A program made the position numbers and the translations under genes. From assembly GCA_036852015.1 (NCBI GenBank), contig JAANDG010000120.1, positions 62,001-126,000 of the forward strand: 64,000 bases of DNA, in the 5' to 3' direction. Origin of the DNA: Pelodera strongyloides. Lineage: Eukaryota > Nematoda > Chromadorea > Rhabditida > Rhabditidae. The notes under the pieces were generated by a model, which saw only the letters and a program-made list of their open reading frames with translations, searched no databases and was not told where the DNA came from. Of this stretch, positions 48,845 to 63,404 are shown one piece after another; position 1 is the first letter of the stretch, and the number at the start of each line of letters is the position of its first letter.

Positions 48845-49030
48845 GCTATCCCTCGACCCTCTCTTCCTCATTCTGTCTCGCTGCATCTAACTCAATATCT
48901 CTCCCTCTCCCTCTTTTGCCCTCCCCAACCCTCTCTCCGATGTATATCTCTTCTCTCTCTCCTGCTTCTTCTACCTCACTCCCTTCTCTCATATTCCCTT
49001 GTCTGTCACACTGCCACTCTGCCTTTCTGA
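48845..49030. repeat. pyrimidine-rich block
   Basis: Strongly strand-asymmetric C/T-rich DNA with CTCTCCCTCT-type words, not a regular microsatellite. Confidence 0.7.
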
Positions 49031-49273
49031 AATTCAGCCTCCATGCGGAGCACACACTATTTCTTGCGCTGTGTGTCTAAATTTGCAGTGACGTTTTTCT
49101 CTGCTCTCGTATTTTAGAGGCCCGTTCTGCGTCGTGGTTTTTTGCATTCCCTTTTTTTGCATTGTTTTATTGATCACTTTCTGTCCTGCCATCTCTCGTG
49201 GTCTGCTTCTCTCCGTATATTCGTGCCCTTTTCATCACATATTATCTCTCAGCAGCCACGGAATAGTTTTTTT

Positions 49274-49275
<2 letters not shown>

Positions 49276-49340
<65 letters not shown>

Positions 49341-49377
49341 TTCTCTTTCTCGCTTTCTCTTTCTCTTTCTCTCTTTC
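49276..49377. repeat. (CT)n microsatellite
   Basis: About 38 nt of pure CT followed by CTTT-interrupted repeats. Confidence 0.92.
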
Positions 49378-52300
49378 TGCCACTTTGTGACTCTCACTAT
49401 CTTTCGATCTCCGGCATTGTGCTGCAAATTCCTGGGTATGTCTCTCTTTTTCTTCGTTCCCCTCTCTCCGTATCACCAGCCCCATGTTCTCTAAACATTG
49501 TACTCTTCTCCATCCGCTGCGGCAAAAGAATCGTTGGGAAACCAATCATTTGCCTCTTTTTGAGGTCCCCTCTATCCACGTGAACGCCAAAGTCCATTGA
49601 TTCATGCTCAATTTAACTTGATCATGTGCTCCACTACGTTATGATTATGCATGCAAACTTGTGATGGTATTGATTTTGCTGTGCTCCCGATCCGTGACAA
49701 AACATTCCGTTTCGCCATCGAAAATTGTGCTCTCTTCGTTTGTTTGCACTCACTTTTTTCGTGGTTTGTTTGCCTGTGCAATTCAATCCGGGATAAAAGT
49801 GCAGCAAAAAAAAACGAGAGAAAAAAACGTCGGAAAAGATTATTGTGTGTTTTTATTGAAAACGATCGGGAGAGCTCTGAATCACCATCGTTTTTCTCCC
49901 ACTCTCGTTGGCTATAGCATCGTTAATTAACTGAGCAGATAAAGCATCAGACTATTCATTATGTAGCCCGTTTTAATCTAGATGCGTGTCTACTCTTTGT
50001 TGTCTGGTATTGCTGTATTATGAACACTATATGTTTTCAATGACACGTAAACGTGTTAGAATATGCTTCTCGTGTTATCTGCCGCAAAAGTGCACACTTT
50101 AATCCCTCTGAAAATATGTTTTCTAATAAGCTGATTTTCTCCATGAAAGCAGTGAATCAGGTCCCCTATCGCTGTATGCATTCTTTCAAATTTATGGCGC
50201 TTTTGGTTGTGACCTATTAACATATTGTCGAAAGGTTGACGAGTTGTGTCTCTGTGTCTTGACGCGTTTTCGAATTCCTTTTTTTGGCGGTCTTATATTT
50301 ATGTATAAAAACTTCACTTTCCCACATTGCGCTGTCTGTTCCTGTCCCTTCATTTTTGAATATATTTATTGCGCATCTTTGTCTCCCATTCACACACTTT
50401 CCAAAACATTGCGATTATTTTTTGCTTTCCAGGTCATATCTTTCCCCGTTTAAAGTTTAGTTTGAAATTTGTGTTTGTGCTCCTTAAGTAAGTATATATT
50501 TAATCGTTGATCACCCTAGCTGTTTTATCCGAGCTCTACACCCGAAGTTTAAACGATTGTACTCTTCAGATTCGACCATAAACACAAATAGAGTGTTTGG
50601 CACCCTAGTTGTTTCGCCTGTTAACAATTTCGTGAATCTCACTATAGTGGGCATGCATTAACGGTCCAAATTGACCAAGTTCGGGAATAGTAATCGTACT
50701 AAACGGATTATTTTGTAATAGAGCGTAAACACGGTTTGCTGATCTGTGTTTCCGGTTCTTTGTATCCTTTTACAGTGTGCGGATTACTGCCGTAATCACG
50801 AATAAGCTATCCTATTAGTGAAATTTAAGAGGGTTTTTTTCCCCAGTAGTCTCTGCTCACTGGCACACAACAAGACATAATCGATCAAATGTAGTTTAAT
50901 GTCTGTTTCTTTTGAATGTCTGTTACAGTATGACATCAGCCATATCGACTGTCGCGAACTGTAAGTGTGCAGTGTATATACAGATTCCAGCTCTTCCCCG
51001 GACTGTTTGCAAATGATTCATTATGTATGTTTGATATCAACACTGTAAAGTCGCCACGCCCTCGTTCAACTGTACTATTAAACTATTAAACTAAATTACA
51101 CAGTTGTTTATATTTAAATATAGCAGTGACACCACTTGCAAAATCGTCTACTCGGTATAATGTACCAAACGATCGCATTTTTCTGTTAATACATGCATTT
51201 TGTTGGCTTTGTGTAAGTTATTTCCTTTTTTTGGGGCGCCTTTTTCGACAACCGTGAAATCGCATCAAATATTTAGCGCGGTTCGCTATTCAACTAATGT
51301 GCATAGAGGATGAAGCCCATGCCTTCCTAATCTAAAGTCGTTTCCCCACTCTCACCCGCCTCATACATTAAAGATTGCGCGAGTATGCATACATTATGAC
51401 GTTCAGTCACCTCTTCATAAATAAATATCCAATAATAAATCGGAATTGCGTGCTTAGTGCGCTTTCCGAAATACTAATGAAATTACGTTCTGTACCTTTG
51501 CGATGACTATAATCTCATTTAGTGGTTGAAACGCATCCGGTGTTGTGGGAAATTGTTAATTTCCGTTTACGATTTTAATAACCAATCTTGTCTCACAAAT
51601 AAATCTAAAAATAATGCCCATGTAAGGGAAATGGATATTTTTGAATGGAAATTAACCGGCAATTTAGTACAATTTGTAATTTATTGCTCAGAAATCTATT
51701 TCTGGAGGTGATTTATCGTCGTACCCACGCCCCCCGAGAGAGAAGTTTTTTTTCAGTCTGGGGTCAGCAAAGGGGTAATTCCTCAGTCGAGTCCCAGCTG
51801 TTCAGTGAAGGTTGAACATTCTTTCGTTCGCAACACTCGCCCGGCTTATTTTTGTCTCGATCCAATGTGTTCCGCTGTTATTCAGCCACACTTTTTTACA
51901 CTCCTCCGTCCCCCCTTATTACAGCACAGATACAAGTTTTTCGGGGTAAATTTCCGCCTTGAGACAGCCGAGAAATCACCTCGCTTTTTTCTTATTACAC
52001 CAGCTACGTTGTATGATAGAGGAGGATTATGAAGTTGGTCTTATGATCCACGTACTCCAAATATCCTGGGAAGATAATTCGTTCACCGAGAGCGTTGAAA
52101 GTTAATAAGCATTTCGAGCGAGTCAAGACTTCTTTTGATTTTCTGATCGTATGTGACAATACTGCGCGACAGTGTTGCCAAAAAATCCAAACTTAGGCAT
52201 TTGGTTGTTATTTTAATATAGGCCGCAGTATGTGTTCCTAAAATCAACAAATCTGCCGGAGTGAAAATTACATACTTTCAAAGAAATAGATGCGTCCAAT

Positions 52301-55300
52301 GATCAAAAACTGTTGACAACACTATACCGGGTACTTTTTTACGACACTTATCACCAGTCGTTTTCAGTGGCTTATCATCTTTTTATTGCTGCGTGAGCAG
52401 TGAAATTACAAAATCTCTGCTCTGCGCCGCTCATCTTTTTTCCACCCCAAAAAACCTTCACAATCAGTTGATGTAGGACGTGTGTTTCAGTGCCAAAATC
52501 TAATATTTATGGTTGGCTCATCCTTTCCCCTCTCTGCCTGTCTCTCTCTCTCTCTCTCTTTCTACATCTCTATGTCTCTGTCTCTCGGAGGCCCTTTTCC
52601 TCTCTATCAATCAGTGATAAGAAGTATAGGCAATGAATTTTTGACTTCGTGACTTTGCCAACTTTGTTTTTTCAAAGTCTATATCGTTCCATGCTCAATG
52701 GTGATACTAACTTATTTTTTTATTTTCGCCCCCGGACATAATTTTGTATTTCAACCTTCATTTTTAATTTTAATTTGTACTCGTATTTCTTATTTTCTGA
52801 TCCCTACGATTGTTTTTAAAGCAAAGTTGAATTGGACCTGACTATACGACATGAGCTCACCAATGTTTCATCTTTGAGCACGCGTTTCTTCAACTTTTCA
52901 GGTTTTTTTACTACAATTTTGTCATGCGATTTCTGCTTAGTTGTATTTTGCGGTTGTATTTTTCTCTCTCCAAAAGGTAAAAATTCAATTACTGATACAA
53001 ATCTATGAGAAAAGCATGCATTTTTATTTACTTTGTAGGAACGGTTGTAGTTTTGCGTGTTAGATGAAACAACCTACAGGGTTTTCTTTGTAGTGTAGTA
53101 GGGATGTGTGATTTTTAGCTTCGCACTTTTAAAAATGGAGTGGCGCCTTATCTTTCGTCTAATTTTATTTGTGAAACATTTCACTGATGTTCTAGAACGA
53201 AAATGGTGCGTAAACAGAGTGATTAACTTCATCTTCTTCGTCTCTATTTTAATATGCACATGCGCTTTCCTAGAAGGGCTTTGTTGGAATATATTAATTA
53301 AAACATCAGTAGGTAATCCTGGAGTGGATTATTCATTGTTGATCCTCTTTTAAGATCTGAGCACTAAAGCAGTACAATCCACAACATGAAAAAGCTACTA
53401 ATTTTAAGTTGTGTTCTCCCTCTCTTCACCCTTTTTGTAATGCCGGATTATCTCTATTGATCCTTGGCATTTGGCTGATCCTGTCTTCACAAGGGCAAAG
53501 CAACTTCTGAGAATACTCCCGGATAAGCCGAGGCACCATGATTATACCGTAGTATCAGAGGCAACTCTATTTTCGGCATATGGGACACAACTTATACATT
53601 TTTTTCTCGCATTTGCAAACATGGACAACTAATTTGTTCCCAGGATTAACGCGGATTATATTGAGTAGGTAATGGACTCGAATCAACAGATTAGGCACTG
53701 AACTTTATGATTTCATCGGGGAATGCTGACAAAATAGCCCGGGAATAAAAATGATTTGACTGAAAATTAGCTGATTGAGAATATGTATAGGTATATATGA
53801 ATAAAAGTTTTTTTTTCTGTCGGTTTAGAATTTATCTCCTCATCTTGTCATCTCATAGAAAATGTTTATAATCAGAAGCTCTGATAGCTCTATTTTCATA
53901 AACTCATTTGAAAAACAAATCGTCCTATTTCAGTCTGCTCCGTCTTTTTTGCATTTCAGATTTTTCAATGTTTTATTCAATGCGCTCGTGTTTCCTTTAG
54001 TGGAAATCGATTCTGAAACGTACCTCGTTTCCGCCATTTCACGTAAATAATCCTAACAAAATAGGGTGTGTTTTGTAATGGCCTGCCGGTTCTTTATACT
54101 GTATTATGCTACTATTGTAAGTAGATTATGAGTTTTTTTTCATAAATACATTTTGAATAAAAGAAGACTTACGACTTCCGATAACAATAAGTCTTCAACC
54201 TGCAATGTGATTTTTTTGTGTTTACTTAATTAGTAGTGGACGCGAACTTTGGCTTGTTTTTTAGAATGCGCAAGTTTTTTTGTTCTTTGTTCCCAGTCCA
54301 ATTAGGGATTTTATACTAATCCGGATCATTCACCAGTCCCAGCTTATAATACTTTCCCAAGAATATTTTTTTGCCGGCTTTTATTCTTAATTTCAAACAA
54401 ATAACCCTAGGGAAAGGCGTAAACATTATTTCTTCAAAAGAGTTCATTAAACATTTGTATTTAGTAATACCACTGTCAAGCAAGCATCTAACCTAAGATT
54501 TTTAAAACTAAGGCGATTAACGGTTTCGATGAACCTTGGACTAATGAGTTTTGTGAGCATTAAGTTGAATAACGTCAACTGCCCATTTACTATTCATTTA
54601 GAGCAGCTGAATTCAGTTGGCGTTTTTTGGACAAAAAAAAAGAGTGTAAGCCCAGCCCGTCGCCCGTCACTTGAACTCATTTCAATAATTAATCGTGTAC
54701 TCTGTTAATAATCCAGTGCCAGGAACTGGTAACACGCATTTATAATGAAAATTTTTAATTACATCCGTAATTGGTTCGATATCCAATTTAATGGGCACCG
54801 TAGTTTTTCATTGTTTTCCTATTAATTGTAATGAATCCAACACTGTTTCGACAATTTTTATTGCCGATTAAACGTCACGGATACACTCTTTTCTCTGCAA
54901 TTCCCTTGATAATCTTACCGTCCTTTTTAAACCAAACGATGCAATGCCTTTTAAGGACCCAAACTAGCCCCAATTTTAAAAATTTTAGGTTAGGAGAAGG
55001 TCTTTAGGGATGTTATCGAAGAGCGTATTTGTAATGGTAACTATTATTCTGCCTTTATCTATGTTTGGCTCAGTTACTGTTCGTCTACTTTGCTACAGCA
55101 TTTTATACTTACAACTGGCCCATGATCTGGGAGTGTTTATGTTTGCCTTTAGCTCAGAACTCATTGAAGTATACGAATGACAGGAAGCAGGGTTTTTCCT
55201 TAAAAGCGGCGTGTAGTGTATATATTTGTCAACACACATTGATTCACTTTTTACGAACATTTCACTTCCGCAAGTCTTTATTTATTTATGAAGCATGCAC

Positions 55301-57406
55301 CTCATAAAGTTCGTTCCCGAAATTAAGGAAATAAATATAGCCAAACAAAAGCGAATTCTACGGTAGAAGTTAAAGTAACCCGTCAAAGCTTATCAGGATT
55401 CCTCTATAAAAGTCATGAAAAACTTTCTCACATCCGTTTCGGTTACAATTTTGTACCTTCCTCTTGCGTATAAGGATTATACCGGAAGGTACACATTTTC
55501 TTTCGACGTTGTGCAGTGACAGAATTATTCATTGTATCATTGCAGCTTAACAAAAATGTTGTATATATTCATATTAATCAGCATCTGCTGAATATGTTCA
55601 CTTCAGGACTTTACATTTACATCTTGATTTTTAATGTGGTTACATCAACAGCAGAACTTCTTTTTTTGACCTGTCATATAAAGAATAATAAGAAGCGTTT
55701 GAAAACGTGCAAAAAAAGAAACTGACTGTCTAAATTGCGGTCCATATTTTCTATTCTCCTTGAATTTTTTCTTTGTTTGAGAAGCCCTTTTGTTCCACAT
55801 TGTCGTTTAATCTCTAAGATCACTGAAGCAAATAAATTGTGAAACCTCTGCACAATTATGAAAACCTTGAATATTCTCTTTTCAGTTTTTTTCTTTTATT
55901 TTTAGACTCTTCATCTTAAAATCTAATCCCTTGGGAACATGCGTCATCGTGAGTTACTTTTTTCTTTCACATTCCAGTTATCCTTTTTTTGGCTGCGCTT
56001 CATTAGGGAAGATTATTCCAATCAAAGAATATGTCTTCTTTTTTAATTCTTAGAATTACTTTTTCTTCTTTAGTTTTTATGAGCGTCTCTGCAAATAGGG
56101 ATTAGACGCTGTACTCTTTTACATGTCAAAAACGATTAATTTGTAACGGTTTGATGTAGACGTAACATAATTCTCAATTCTCTCGATAATCAGATCTCCT
56201 ACAAAAACCGATTTTTTTCTGTTCAATATACTAATTTAATCACTAGCCTTATGATTGAATTGATTTACTTCCATCATCGCATTAGTTGTACGTGATATAA
56301 GTATATATATTCAAGTTACGCTTTTGGCCTCTGACGCGCATGTTTTATTTAAACCAGTTTATTTTTCGCGTGTGTAATACTAGAATATTTCAGAGCTCTA
56401 CAATAGTGTAGAACATTTTTGCATTATCTATTTTTGGTATACGATTGTAGTTGAATTTGCGTCATGCTTTTGTGCGTGACCTCCACGATTTGTCGCGTCC
56501 AAACAATAGAATACCGATGAAAACAGTTTATTTTTAAATTTTTCAAGATACATTTTAAGTGCCTCAATGTTTCTGTAGTTGAAAAACTACATTATTCCTC
56601 CTAGTGGCGTCATACGGACGTAGTATTCGTCAAGTTTAAGTCACGATCAGGCACGTTACTACGTTTCGCACGCTCGCTTTGCGTGTTACATTTGACTATA
56701 ATTTTTTCGTGTATTTTTGTACCCTGTAAATAAATAGCGCAGTCTAACCCCGAGCGAAGCAGTTTTACCTTCATACAGCAGGGCAACGGACGGATTTGTC
56801 TTTACTCGTCCATGCGCAGTTCGCTTGCCCACAGTTTGCTTGCACAATAGTCCGAGGAAGCTAAGGTTTAACCCAAGTTGATTTAATTTCTGCACTATTA
56901 ATAAGAAACTCATTTCTAAACATTAAATATGCAAAAAATAAATACTGTAGTCATAACCTTACAAAAATTCCTAAGGAAAGTAAAAAGTACGTTGCAGTTG
57001 AGAAGCGAGTTTGCTCCCAAGCTACAGTAGGTTCTTGCGGCAACTGTTCAGAGAATAATTTTCTTGTTTTGGTTTACGATATTCGTTTGCACTCAGAAAT
57101 TCCTGGTTCTCGTTTTGATCTCTTTATTCAAACATGTTCTAATTGTGGCCCAATTCTAAAAAAATAAAGACTGCATAGCGAGCCTGTATGCAACTATGTC
57201 TCAATTGTTCTTTTGTCCTGGAATATCCATCCCCTTCATTTCTCTCTATATCTCCAATTTGCGTGATGTGCTTGTTGTTCCTTATTTATATAGAATTCCT
57301 CTGAAAACGCTACGACCCATCTCTCACATTCCAATTTCCCATTCACTCATACATGCATTCATTTATTGTTACCGGGTTGACAGCATCTCATGTTTTTCTG
57401 TTTCAG

Positions 57407-60400
57407 AGAGTGTTCGTGACATCGCGTGGCGGCTCGACCAGTGTGCGAACGTCGCCTCAGTCGCAGCCGGTCTCTCCGCTTGTTGGCACAATGTCTGCCG
57501 GTCACTCGCTCTCCGTCAACAATGAGCAATTCCTGCGGGGCGGCGACTCCGTGTCGCCCGCAGCCGTCGCAAATGGCCGGAATGGGGCCCTAGCGGCCGG
57601 ACGAGTGCCCGCCGCGGCGGCTCACATGCAAGCAGGTGAGAAAGAGTGAATTAGAGAAGAGGGCCTCCCCTTTAGAAGGGTCAAATGCTGGAGGAAGAGA
57701 TCGAAAACCTAAACAGCCTAGGTTTTATGTCCCACTTCTATTTGTAAATCACTCCACGCAATGTTCATGGTACTAGTCATTACAAACCTTTTAGTTGTCC
57801 CTAATCCATTCTCTTTTCGTATATCTGTCAAGTATTGATAGTGTGGTCATAATATAAGTAAAACAGAGAACAAATTATCTTTTTTAATTAAACATAATGG
57901 TTTCCCCTGAGACACTATTTATAGATATGGCTTCTGCTGACGATAGTATCGCCCATGGGGCGAAGCTAGCGTCAGAAGAAGATACATTTGTACCTGTATT
58001 TGCACTTAATGCAAATATCATGACTTCATAAAAAAATTATCCGTACTTCTGTTAACGAATAGTTACGTTTTGGTGTTAGATATATAGTGTGAGATGACAT
58101 CATGTATTAGAGACGGATTAACTTTGAAGCAGCTCAGACGAACAAAGGTCTTGCGCGCGGTCAACGTAACCGTGTACATATTGTCTCCACCTCTTCTTTT
58201 TCGTGAGCAATAGATTGCACATGATCAAAAGTTTGAAGTTTATAGTAGTTTTAATTATCCGATATTGATTTTTTCATTCCGTTGGTTGGCCGTATCAAAT
58301 GCGCTTTTAGCTTAATGAACTTTCTCGTTGAATAAATACCTTTAGGTGAGCTATTCTTTTGCTAAATATTACGCCTACCTCACACGACTCAAGTTTTGAT
58401 GTCACGACATGCTATGGAGCATATCGGCACCTTACCCTAGGCCTTTTTTTACAGAAATTGTCCGTAAAGAATTGATACACCTTGCCGTATTTGTCACCAC
58501 TTACTGTTACCTATAGCGTATATGGTGTTTCAAAACAAACTGTCGTTGCTCCTTGATGACTCCTTCAGATTGAATTATCGTAATGGAGAAGAGACATTTT
58601 ATTCTTTGTTTAATTGAACGTGACTTGTACTATGTGACCATAGCAACTGGAATTCAACTTTACTAAGAGCACGTAAACGTAAGAGCGCGACAAAAGTGTA
58701 TGGCCCTGAACTAAGAGCGTCTTATAGTAGTACAGTGTCTTTTAATGCGAAATGCATGTATTAATCAGGGACCAGATTAGATGACGTGCTTTCTACACTG
58801 CGAGTAACTTACTGTAGATACAAGTAATCCAAAAATGGTTTGATTTTCAGCAAACAGTTAAAGACAGAAAACCACAGCTTACGTAGTCACGACTATTCTA
58901 GGAAATTATACCTTTTTATTAGGGCACGTGTTTCTGTTTTGGGTTGGCAAAAAAAGTGTCTGTTGTATTGCAATTAATTCCCTACACTTTTTTAATCATA
59001 TTCTTGTTATTTGGGAATTGATGACAATAATTTCGATAGTTTCGCACGGTATGAGCGTATCGGGTATAGAATATATCGATAAACGTTGCTTGTCGAATGC
59101 ATTGTTCATAAAACATCATCAGAATGAGCCTTTTAAGCGCTGAAGCAAAATGCATAACATTTCTTCGCAATGACGTCGAACTCTTAGTTATGCTATTTAA
59201 CATATAGCTCAATGGTGACACGCTTCCAATAAAAAAAAACATTTTGGTGCAGATTCTTAGTCCCTTGTACACATTCCTGTTTTATAAGGTTTATTGTGTC
59301 TAGATTTATGCTTAATTCTGTGTGCTAGCACGTATCTCATCAGTATTATCTGATTTCTCAATTCATGTGTTTTTAATATTTTCGATGGTCATTAGCTCCC
59401 GCATTCAGAAACGTGAAATTACGATTTCAACAGCACCTGACAATTTTAATAACTGAGTGACTATGCTCACTGTGTCCGACTGTCTAATTAGCAGTATAGA
59501 AAATGTAAAGGATGCTTTTTCGCTTAAGCCCTTCTGTGTTTTCATGATCTCTCATGTAGAAAGAAGACGCCCTTGCATTGCAGCGATTTGTTTAAATATA
59601 CAATTGAAAAGAGTTCTTATTGAGAACAATTTACATGTTTCCGTTAAAGGGAATATTATGTAGATTAAACGTCCCTTTCCATACGGCTTTACTGATATTA
59701 TGAAAATATTTCCCGTTGAAGACAGCACCACTCATATGTTGCAAGTTTCTTGTTTGGTTTGGTTTAGTCCGCGTTCGGAAATTCAAGTTATTCCTCTTTT
59801 CTGCACATTATTGTCTACTACATCTTCTTCACCTAGTCTACGTAATTCGTTTCAGGCGGCCATCCTGGAGTTCCTCCAGCTACCATGCCACAACAGCATC
59901 AGAATCAAGATCAACATCCACAGAATCACCAGCAGCAACAGTTGTTGCAGCACCAGTTAACGCATCACCAACAACTGGCACAACTTGTCCAACGCCAACA
60001 ACAACAGCAGCAACAAAATCAGCAGCAACAACAACAACAGCATCAGCAGCAACAACAGCAACAACATCAACAACATCACCAACAGCAACAACAGCAACAA
60101 CAGCAACAAAGATTGCAATCGTCAGGTAAGCAAGTAAAGAATTGTGAATATTTCTTACTGTAAGCATATTGTTCCAGTAGTAATCAACGAGGTCGTCTGA
60201 AATCTTCCTAAAAAAACAAGATGTATAAATTGTACTTTAGCCCCTTATTATTAACTTATACTTTAGCCTCGTATGTGGACGTATCTTTATTTATTTCCTA
60301 AATTTGTCATTTTCAGGTGGCCAGCAAAACATGGCATTTTTGGCCAATATGCTTCAACAACAGCCCCAGGCTGTTCAATTGCAACAGCAATTTCAGTTGC

Positions 60401-62379
60401 AACAGATCTTGCAACAACAACTTCTTCAACAGAAACAACAACAACACCAAAATAATCAACTGCTGACCTCTTCCACGAGCGATTCCATACAACAGCCTGG
60501 GACAAGTCAGCAGCAGAGTAATTTGCCCTCAGTTGGAAATCCACATCCAACGCAGCCTCCAAGTATTTCACAACAGCTTCAGATACATCAGTTGTTGCAA
60601 CATCCTCTCTTGCAACAACAACTTCAGTTGCAGCAACAACAACAGCAGAAGGAGCTGCTTCAGGCACAACAAGCCCAACAAGCCCAACAGGCCCAACTGG
60701 AGCAGCAAAGGCAACAACAACGGCAACAACAGCAGCAAGAGGCCTTGAGACAGCAAACGCTTCAGGCAGCTCAAGCGCAGGCACAAGCTCAGGCGCAGGC
60801 ACAAGCTCAGCAGGCCCAAGCCCAGGCCCGAGCCCAAGCTCAGGCTCAGGCCCAAGCTCAGGCCCAAGCTCAGGCCCAAGCTCAGGCTCAGGCCCAAGCA
60901 CAAGCTCAGGCTCAGGCACAACGGAAGAGGCTACAAGAACATCTGCAACAACAAGCCGCAGCAGAAGCCGTTGGGCAAACGCAATCCCAGCATTTGCAGC
61001 AAGGATCATCGACACCTACCTCGCATCAAGCTGTTCCCCAACCCAGCTCTACGCAACAGTCACCAAAAGACGCGCAGGCCCTAGCAGTTGCTCATGCTGC
61101 TCGGAGCCTGGGGCCTGCCGCGCAAACCTTGCTCACTCAGCCGATCCAGTATCCATACGCGCAGGTTGGTAGCTTTAGCGCAGCACTAGTTTGGTTAATT
61201 TATTAGTTGAAATGTGTTTCAATTGATACATATTAGAATATACATCTTAGAATTATTATGAACACATACAAGAATGTAATTTATACTATATGTTCCGTAT
61301 TTGCAGGACCAATAAATATATATTTGCAGGTTCAGCAAGTCCAGAGTGCGTTCGCAACGTTGCCTCTGCATCAGAAGCAAGCAATCATCAACCACCACCA
61401 GCAGGCCATTCAACAAGCATTCCACGCACAAATATCACAGGTACGCGTGACCGGCTTTCTTTAACCCTATCATTTCTTTCCAGTGTTCTTTCTCTATTCT
61501 ACTACCCTTTTAATGTTCTAGAGAAGAAATTTCAGACCCAGCATTCGGACATGGCAATGTCGCTCCTGAGGCATATGACCCCTCACGATGTGGAAAAACT
61601 GAGCCAGGCGACTTTTGGACGTCAGGCACCAGTTTTTCCATCGCAGACAACTTCTCACGGACCGACGCCAGCAAAGGTATTTTCTTATTTTCTTATTTCT
61701 TCGTCCTTATTATGACGTATTGGGCCTCAGTATGGCTTGTAAAATTTACTAATAAGATCTAATCTTATTAGCGTAGCGTTCTTTTCGGCCGGAACACATA
61801 ACATGAGTTTATAGGTTATGGCTCCTGCTCCCGCCTCCCTTTCGCAGACTCCGAACAGTGTTCTGGAACAACTTATAAAAACTGCCAGGGAACAGCAGCA
61901 ACAATTGCAGACGCTACCGCCATCACTTGTATCGGGTGCTCCCGCAGCGTCGGTAGGAGTGTTATAAAACTCTTTAACCTAATAATTAAACGTGCAAAAA
62001 CATTTGTACTGTATTGATAATCATGACAGTTAATATCCATGTTGATAAAAACCTTGTTGAAAATCATGTTTTTGCAGAGTGACTTTTCATTTTTGAAACT
62101 TTTAGATCACAAGCGGTCAAGGACTCGCGAACACCCAGGCTCAAGCAGCTTACCTTCAACAATTGCAGCAGCTACATCAGCAGTATCTGGCAGTTTCCTC
62201 GGGCGCTTCACAACAGTCCGGAGCAACTTTGTCAGTTCCACAGCAGGAAAGACGATCATCTCTTTCTGTTTCACCAATGCTGTCACAGGCATCGTCATCG
62301 AATGGTATTGCTCAGCCGCAGAGCTTCGGTACCTTGCAGGCACAGCTTCAGTTGCAACTTATGCAGCAACAATTGTTGC

Positions 62380-62410
<31 letters not shown>

Positions 62411-63325
62411 GCCACACCAGCCGCAGCAACAACAGCAGCATAATCTATTGGAGCCTCCCACAACTACTTCAGCCCATCAGTTCTCCAGTGTGCTAAAGGT
62501 TCCGACTCCCAGAATGGCTGCACACAGGTCTCCAATGAATTTACCGGTTAGTCCTACATTATATGTACTCTTTTTTTTGCATGAAGCGACTTTTCCTAGA
62601 ATAGAGCATACGTTTTTTTCACCAAATCTCATTGATTTTTATATGAATTTTCCAAGTAGTTTTGAACGTTCACGTACATAGAATGACGTGATCATGATCT
62701 CAGGTCACGACGACGCCGCAACATCCGACTCCCCCTCATCAGTCACCACAACCATCGGTGCCCCCATCGGATATCAGGTCGGATATCAGGTCGACGCCGC
62801 CAGATCATACGAGATTGCATCATCCGACGCCAATCAAGGCAACTCAGTCGACATCGGCACCCTCTATCAGTGCCCTTGTCACTAACCATCCTGAAGCGAG
62901 GTGAGAATTCTCACTGACAGCTTTGCTTCGAGACATGCACACTTGACCATGTAAATCGTTCTAGACCTTGTGACTTAAAATGGATTTAGGACACGGGAAC
63001 TATGCAAAGTGATCTAAAAATTCTCTCTGAAGGGTGATGCATGGCGTAAATATTCCCTATGACTTAACTTCGCACCTTTAGTGAGATATCCACGTCAAGA
63101 CATTAGCTATTTAGGTCCTATTTGGCGGCATTTGAACCCCAAATGCGCAACATGAACCCATTGGAGAGGGATGCGTTTGTGAAGCATGTTCTCACAACGT
63201 TAATTGGTTCGAGTCACCCAGCGATCAGCGCGGCACACCCTGTTATCAAGGTGGTTTATTTTCCGTTTGCCACATTTGTAAAATATTTGAGCTGTTTAAA
63301 AAGTGCTAAGGTTGTTTCCTTAGAT

Positions 63326-63404
<79 letters not shown>

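Larger units (their letters stand above)
41837..57406. other. 15.6 kb non-coding stretch, probable long intron
   Basis: AT-rich with pyrimidine-rich blocks, microsatellites and only short chance ORFs. I found no run of exons with coherent phase on either strand. If the candidate exon at 41769 is real this is the first intron of the Q-rich gene. Confidence 0.45.
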
